DNA of 64,000 nt from Chitinophagaceae bacterium (GTDB taxonomy: Bacteria > Bacteroidota > Bacteroidia > Chitinophagales > Chitinophagaceae). The translations under genes and the position numbers were made by a program. This document shows, one piece after another, positions 60,628-64,000 of the stretch; within the stretch, counting starts at the first letter, position 1, and each line of letters starts with the position of its first letter. Below the pieces are notes generated by a model. It was not told the origin of the DNA. It worked only from the letters and a program-made list of their open reading frames with translations, and searched no databases. The stretch lies in the NCBI GenBank assembly GCA_016710165.1, contig JADJLJ010000001.1:2232001-2296000 (forward strand), read 5' to 3'.

Positions 60628-60642
60628 GATAGTATTACTATC
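60628..60642. promoter_or_regulatory. Inverted repeat upstream of the SulP-CA-DabA-DabB genes
   Basis: GATAGT-ATT-ACTATC, a perfect 6-3-6 inverted repeat, 30 bases upstream of the SulP start. The position would fit an operator for the carbon-acquisition operon. No -7 box with good match was found nearby. Confidence 0.35.
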
Positions 60643-60735
60643 AAATCAGGTATGGTCTAACAGATCCTTACCACCGGGTTATAAAAAAGGTTGAGAAAGC
60701 CTGTAACAGGCACTGTGATTTAACTAAAAAGATGA

Positions 60736-61110
60736 TTATGCCACGTTGGGCGGAGGTACCAGCAGTTCGCCGTGGAAAGCAATATAGGTTCCTGCGTTTT
60801 CTGTTTTGTGGTATTGCAGGTCGATGGAAAAAAGATAATCGGTCTTGTGATGGTCGTGCAGAAATTCTTCCGAAACAGAACTGATGTTCTTCGGCGTTTT
60901 TTCTTCGGTGCTGTTCCCAAACGGGTTGGCACTCTCTTCTTCGCTGCCGGGCATGGGTGACTGGACGGGGGATGATTTTGAACTTTTGGCCAGTTCCTGC
61001 TGGCTGGCAAAAACAAAGGGGGTGCTTACCGTAAGCCACATCAGCAGCAGTATCATAAGAACCGCTGAACCTATTTGAAAAATATTATATGTTTTTTTTC
61101 TTGTTGTCAT
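60736..61110 (-). CDS. Small secreted or membrane-anchored protein, unknown
   Basis: 124 residues. Signal peptide or anchor (IFQIGSAVLMILLLMWLTVSTPFVFAS), then a polar linker with many Ser/Pro/Glu (KSSPVQSPMPGSEEESANPFGN), then SSVSEEFLHDHHKTDYLFSIDLQYHKTENAGTYIAFHGELLVPPPN. A HDHH segment and a FHGEL..PPP end are notable. It lies 137 bases upstream of the SulP gene on the same strand. The function is unknown. Confidence 0.6.
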   Translation of the reverse strand: MTTRKKTYNIFQIGSAVLMILLLMWLTVSTPFVFASQQELAKSSKSSPVQSPMPGSEEESANPFGNSTEEKTPKNISSVSEEFLHDHHKTDYLFSIDLQYHKTENAGTYIAFHGELLVPPPNVA

Positions 61111-61333
61111 TGAAGGAAGCGCAAATTAATACTTCTGCCCGTGCAAACCAAACCTTCTGCTTAATCAGGCGCAGGATGATTAAATTTTACAATTACCTAA
61201 CAATACAGCAGGGAAATGGTTGAGACCGGGGGTTAGCAGCATGTTCCTGCACTTCCCGTAAAAACAAGTATGCAGAAACAGGAAAAGCCGGTTCAAGGCT
61301 GTACATTTAATATATGAACATACCGCCGGTTTT

Positions 61334-61969
61334 ATGACGCCATACGAAAAACTGTTAACAGACAACAAAACCTGGGCAAAGGAACAGTTGAAAACGGACC
61401 CCGCGTTCTTTAAGCGGTTGTCTTCCATTCAAACCCCTGATTTTTTATGGATCGGCTGCAGCGACAGCCGCGTGCCCGCCGATAAGATAACCGGAACACA
61501 ACCCGGCGAAATATTCGTACACCGGAACATCGCCAACATGGTGGTACACACCGACGTCAATCTTTTAAGTGTGCTGGATTATGCGGTGAACCATTTAAAG
61601 ATAAAACACGTGATCGTGTGCGGCCACTATGGTTGCGGAGGCATCAAAGCGGCCATGAGCAGCCGGGATTTCAAGCCGGTATTGAATATGTGGCTGAGAA
61701 ACATAAAGGACGTCTACCATATTTACCGGGATGAGCTGGATAAAATAGATAATGAAGAAACAAGGACTGACAGGCTGGTAGAACTGAATGTGGCGGAACA
61801 GGTAACCCACCTGGCCCAAACTTCCATTATCCAGCGGGCATGGCAAAAACAATCAGGGCCGCATTTGCACGGGTGGGTGTATGGTTTGAAAGACGGTTTG
61901 ATAAACCCTGTGCTGGAAATGCCCCCCGGATCTTATATCGATCCCCTGTACACGTACGAAGATCTATAG
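61334..61969 (+). CDS. can: Beta-carbonic anhydrase (separate copy)
   Basis: 211 residues. Zinc-site residues Cys42, Asp44, Arg46 (GCSDSRVPADKI) and His98, Cys101 (VCGHYGCGGIKAAM), with the Can/YadF-like marks HRNIANMVVHTDVNLLSVLDYAVNHLKIKH and the C-terminal HGWVYGLKDGLI. It is a different subgroup from the operon copy: shorter helix spacing and the GHYGCGG loop typical of housekeeping Can. Divergent from the small secreted gene; convergent with the hydratase gene (6 bases between stops). Confidence 0.94.
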   Translation: MTPYEKLLTDNKTWAKEQLKTDPAFFKRLSSIQTPDFLWIGCSDSRVPADKITGTQPGEIFVHRNIANMVVHTDVNLLSVLDYAVNHLKIKHVIVCGHYGCGGIKAAMSSRDFKPVLNMWLRNIKDVYHIYRDELDKIDNEETRTDRLVELNVAEQVTHLAQTSIIQRAWQKQSGPHLHGWVYGLKDGLINPVLEMPPGSYIDPLYTYEDL

Positions 61970-61974
61970 TCCTT

Positions 61975-62733
61975 TTACTTTTTTGATCTGAATTTATTGA
62001 TGGCGTTTTTTGTAAACGTACCCAGCACCAGTTTCCCGCTGATGGCCGCCCTTTCCTTCAGCATTTCATCCCAGTGCTCGGTCCCCTTCCAGAATATTTT
62101 TTTCATTTCAGCCATCGCTGCCGGGTTTGAATGAGCCAGGGTGTCTGCCAGTCGGTAAACGGCCTCGTCCATGTTTTCGATACTATCGTGTACTTCAGCA
62201 AACAGTCCTTTTTTTCTTGCCCACTCGGTATTGCGCCAGTTGCCGGCATCAATGGCCAGGGCGCTGAAGGCGGATGTTCCGATCTTTCTTTCCACCGCCG
62301 GACCAACCACGAAGGGTCCGATACCAACAGCCAGTTCACTTAATTTTATCTCGGCGCCGGTGGTTGCTATTGCATAGTCAACGGCGCTTGCCAATCCCAC
62401 TCCGCCACCAACACATTTTCCCTGGATGCGGCCAATGATGAATTTGGGGCATTTGCGCATGGCGTTTATCACATGCGCAAAACCACTGAAGAACTTCAAT
62501 CCTTCTGCTTCGGTTTTAATGCCAACCAGTTCATCGAAACTTGCACCGGAACAAAATGTTTTTTCCCCCGCGCTTTTTAAAATGATGACCCGCGTATCGT
62601 CATGGGTCCCGGCAAAATGAATTTCCTTGGCCAGCTCTTCCAGAATCTTACCGGGGAGGCTGTTGCTCTGCGGATGAAAGAACTCAATGGTATTGATGCC
62701 GTGTTCAATATGGGATCTTACGTAGGCTTCCAT
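61975..62733 (-). CDS. Enoyl-CoA hydratase/isomerase family protein
   Basis: 252 residues from MEAYVRSHIEHGINTIEF (ATG at 62733). The frame opens 18 codons earlier, but a promoter box (62751-62758) lies in that stretch. Crotonase fold: VIILKSAGEKTFCSGASFDELVGI and IGRIQGKCVGGGVGLASAVDYAIATTGAEIKLSELAVGIGPFVVGPAVERKIG, with the oxyanion-hole Gly-Gly-Gly loop and SEL..GI motif. The C-terminal KGTEHWDEMLKERAAISGKLVLG fits. The PaaZ-like gene nearby hints at phenylacetate catabolism, but a general beta-oxidation role is possible. Confidence 0.88.
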   Translation of the reverse strand: MEAYVRSHIEHGINTIEFFHPQSNSLPGKILEELAKEIHFAGTHDDTRVIILKSAGEKTFCSGASFDELVGIKTEAEGLKFFSGFAHVINAMRKCPKFIIGRIQGKCVGGGVGLASAVDYAIATTGAEIKLSELAVGIGPFVVGPAVERKIGTSAFSALAIDAGNWRNTEWARKKGLFAEVHDSIENMDEAVYRLADTLAHSNPAAMAEMKKIFWKGTEHWDEMLKERAAISGKLVLGTFTKNAINKFRSKK

Positions 62734-62750
62734 AAAACTGATTTTCGTAA

Positions 62751-62758
62751 CAAAGCTA
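62751..62758 (-). promoter_or_regulatory. -7 box of the hydratase gene
   Basis: TAGCTTTG on the minus strand, 17 bases before the ATG at 62733. It supports the shorter start of the hydratase. Confidence 0.5.
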
Positions 62759-62794
62759 TAAAACCGGGACCAGTTTTCATTCGCCATATAAAAT

Positions 62795-62802
62795 TATCTT
62801 TG
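62795..62802 (+). promoter_or_regulatory. -7 box of the DUF389 gene
   Basis: TATCTTTG, five bases before the ATG at 62808, giving a nearly leaderless transcript. Confidence 0.5.
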
Positions 62803-62807
62803 ACAGC

Positions 62808-63671
62808 ATGAAACGCCTGGCTGTATTACTGCGGTTTGTCAGATCCAAGTTTTATCTGAACAAAGAAGAGTATGAAAGCGAAACCATTGCTGAAATAAAA
62901 GAAGGAGCGTACTTCAGCGGCCATAATTTATGGATCCTCGGTTTCGCGATGGTGATCGCCTGCATTGGATTGAACACAGACAGCATCAGTGCTGTGATCG
63001 GGGCCATGCTTATCTCTCCCCTGATGGGCCCCATTGTGGGTTTTGCATTTGCGCTGGCTGTTAATGATGCCGGGCTGAAAAACAAAAGTATCCGTAACTG
63101 GCTTTGGATGACCATAATTAGTTTACTGGCTTCGGCGTTTTTTTTTCTCATCAGCCCCTTTGATAATAATACAACAGCGCTCTCTTCCTTTCAAAAAGCC
63201 TCCATTTTTGATGTACTGCTAGCTTTTTTCGGAGGGATGGCGGGCTTTATTGGCATCATAAAAAAAGAAGGCATCAAGGTAATTGCCGGGGTGGCCGTTG
63301 CCACAGCCTGCATGCCACCTCTTTGCACTGCGGGGTTTGGTATTGCTCACCTGGATTTTCAGTTTTTCATCGGGGGGCTTTATTTCTATCTGATCAACTG
63401 CCTCTTTATAGGATTGGCCACTTTTTTACTTACCCGGTTTACGGGCTATCATATAAATAAAGAAGTTCCCCGGTTCAGGCAAACTGCAAACTGGCTTTGG
63501 ACATTATTCATAGTTGCCATGATCGTTCCGGCTTCTTATATTGCCTATAAAAAATGGAATGAAGAGCATACGAAAGAAAGATCAATCATGGTTACAGACA
63601 AGCAGCGCATTGAAGCGCTGGAGAAGAAAGTATTGTACCTGGACTCTTTACTTCAGTACAAAAAAAAGTAG
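62808..63671 (+). CDS. DUF389 integral membrane protein
   Basis: 287 residues. DUF389 core with about six membrane helices: LWILGFAMVIACIGLNTDSISAVIGAMLISPLMGPIVGFAFALAVND (the conserved GAMLISPLMGPI motif), SALSSFQKASIFDVLLAFFGGMAGFIGIIKKEGIKVIAGVAVATACMPPLCTAGFGIA (PPLCTAGF motif), FYLINCLFIGLATFLLTR. The C-terminal coiled-coil tail (TDKQRIEALEKKVLYLDSLLQ) is an addition. Function of the family is unknown; membrane transport or sensing is often supposed. Confidence 0.88.
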   Translation: MKRLAVLLRFVRSKFYLNKEEYESETIAEIKEGAYFSGHNLWILGFAMVIACIGLNTDSISAVIGAMLISPLMGPIVGFAFALAVNDAGLKNKSIRNWLWMTIISLLASAFFFLISPFDNNTTALSSFQKASIFDVLLAFFGGMAGFIGIIKKEGIKVIAGVAVATACMPPLCTAGFGIAHLDFQFFIGGLYFYLINCLFIGLATFLLTRFTGYHINKEVPRFRQTANWLWTLFIVAMIVPASYIAYKKWNEEHTKERSIMVTDKQRIEALEKKVLYLDSLLQYKKK

Positions 63672-63678
63672 CTGGTGG

Positions 63679-64000
63679 CTATCCTCCTTTTCTTGCCACC
63701 ATCGTTAAAATGGTTGCCACACCGGTTATCTCTCCCGTTTCATCGATCATTTCCACCAGCCACTTCACGATCCCTTTGTCAATATCATCACCCCGTTTAA
63801 TCCCGATATCTATCGGGACGGGTTTTTCGATCACCCGTTTATCGTTAAGCAGTTTCTCCTTACAGGTAAAGCGGATATGAATTTCGGCGCCGGGATACAC
63901 CGGTTTGGTGAACCGCAATTCGTCGATGCCGTAATTCAGCAGCACCGGGTTCTTTTCATAACTGTCAACGAACAGGCCTGCGGCAATGCTCATGATGAAA
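63679..64000 (-). CDS. paaZ: PaaZ-like C-terminal MaoC dehydratase domain (partial)
   Basis: The open frame runs past the right edge. The visible 107 residues (FIMSIAAGLFVDSYEKNPVLLNYGIDELRFTKPVYPGAEIHIRFTCKEK ... GIVKWLVEMIDETGEITGVATILTMVARKGG) match the C-terminal dehydratase domain of PaaZ, the bifunctional enzyme that opens the oxepin ring in phenylacetate breakdown. The segment EKPVPIDIGIKRGDD contains an in-frame insertion of the CCGATA-type palindrome (63801-63818), giving VPIDIGI where relatives have a shorter linker. A free MaoC protein is the alternative. Confidence 0.78.
   Translation of the reverse strand, partial: FIMSIAAGLFVDSYEKNPVLLNYGIDELRFTKPVYPGAEIHIRFTCKEKLLNDKRVIEKPVPIDIGIKRGDDIDKGIVKWLVEMIDETGEITGVATILTMVARKGG
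63801..63818. repeat. Family A palindrome in frame within the PaaZ-like gene
   Basis: TCCCGATATCTATCGGGA, near-perfect. It encodes the peptide VPIDIG in the minus-strand frame. The same kind of element is found between genes and inside tRNA remnants elsewhere in the window. Confidence 0.85.

Overview
This is a chromosomal window from a member of the Bacteroidota, most likely family Chitinophagaceae. The family-level call is an inference from protein style and gene neighbourhoods. The supporting signs are AT-rich leaders without Shine-Dalgarno sequences, TAnnTTTG promoter boxes, S46 dipeptidyl-peptidases, GH3-family proteins, a DUF4834 protein, a Bacteroidota-type long PurF, many secreted lipoproteins and beta-barrels, and a RimP-NusA-IF2 operon. 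Most of the window is ordinary housekeeping and envelope genes, but it is unusually rich in short palindromic repeats.

Layout. 1-3.5 kb: infB (start only), nusA, rimP, then DUF4834, HAD and GIY-YIG genes. 3.5-4.2 kb: one intact CAU-anticodon tRNA inside an array of broken tRNA halves carrying palindromes. 4.2-15.3 kb: an outer-membrane protein, purF, S1/P1 nuclease, a phytase-like lipoprotein, SixA, a DMT permease, recA, two tandem ECF sigma factors and an AraC regulator. 15.4-17.3 kb: an AT-rich three-gene accessory cassette (TIGR04255-like protein, 'NWDSxGA' protein, unknown) with its own promoter and operator-like inverted repeat. 17.5-24.1 kb: UvrD/PcrA helicase, NfuA, then a tightly overlapping seven-gene chain that includes pnuC and a NadR-like kinase (NAD precursor salvage). 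24-41 kb: MtgA, LysE, GH3, S46 peptidase, rhodanese, CYTH, MsrC, an AlkA-like glycosylase, fasciclin, CysS, an EEP-family protein, two rhomboids and an rlmD gene broken by a MITE-like insert. 41-48.5 kb: redox and foldase secreted proteins, a TPR protein and a frameshifted secreted gene, the last two separated by large composite palindromes. 48.6-53.7 kb: metF, a lipoprotein, lptB, a second GH3 gene and fabG.

53.7-62 kb holds an inorganic-carbon acquisition locus. The minus-strand genes SulP transporter, beta-carbonic anhydrase, DabA and DabB lie in a row, and a second beta-carbonic anhydrase gene lies nearby on the plus strand. Together they could take up and hydrate CO2/bicarbonate. The window ends with an enoyl-CoA hydratase, a DUF389 membrane protein and the 3' end of a PaaZ-like gene.

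The most unusual theme is the repeats. A near-perfect 18-20 bp palindrome (core CCGATAGCTATCGG) occurs between genes, inside tRNA D-loops and variable loops, and in frame inside a coding gene. A second family (CCTGCCTG..CAGGCAGG) sits in frame in purF, a larger hairpin sits in frame in the NadR-like kinase, and two MITE-like elements share GGTAGTG-N6-TTTGAA ends. Several genes (tag, a secreted lipoprotein, rlmD) are frameshifted, so both real decay and assembly error must be kept in mind.
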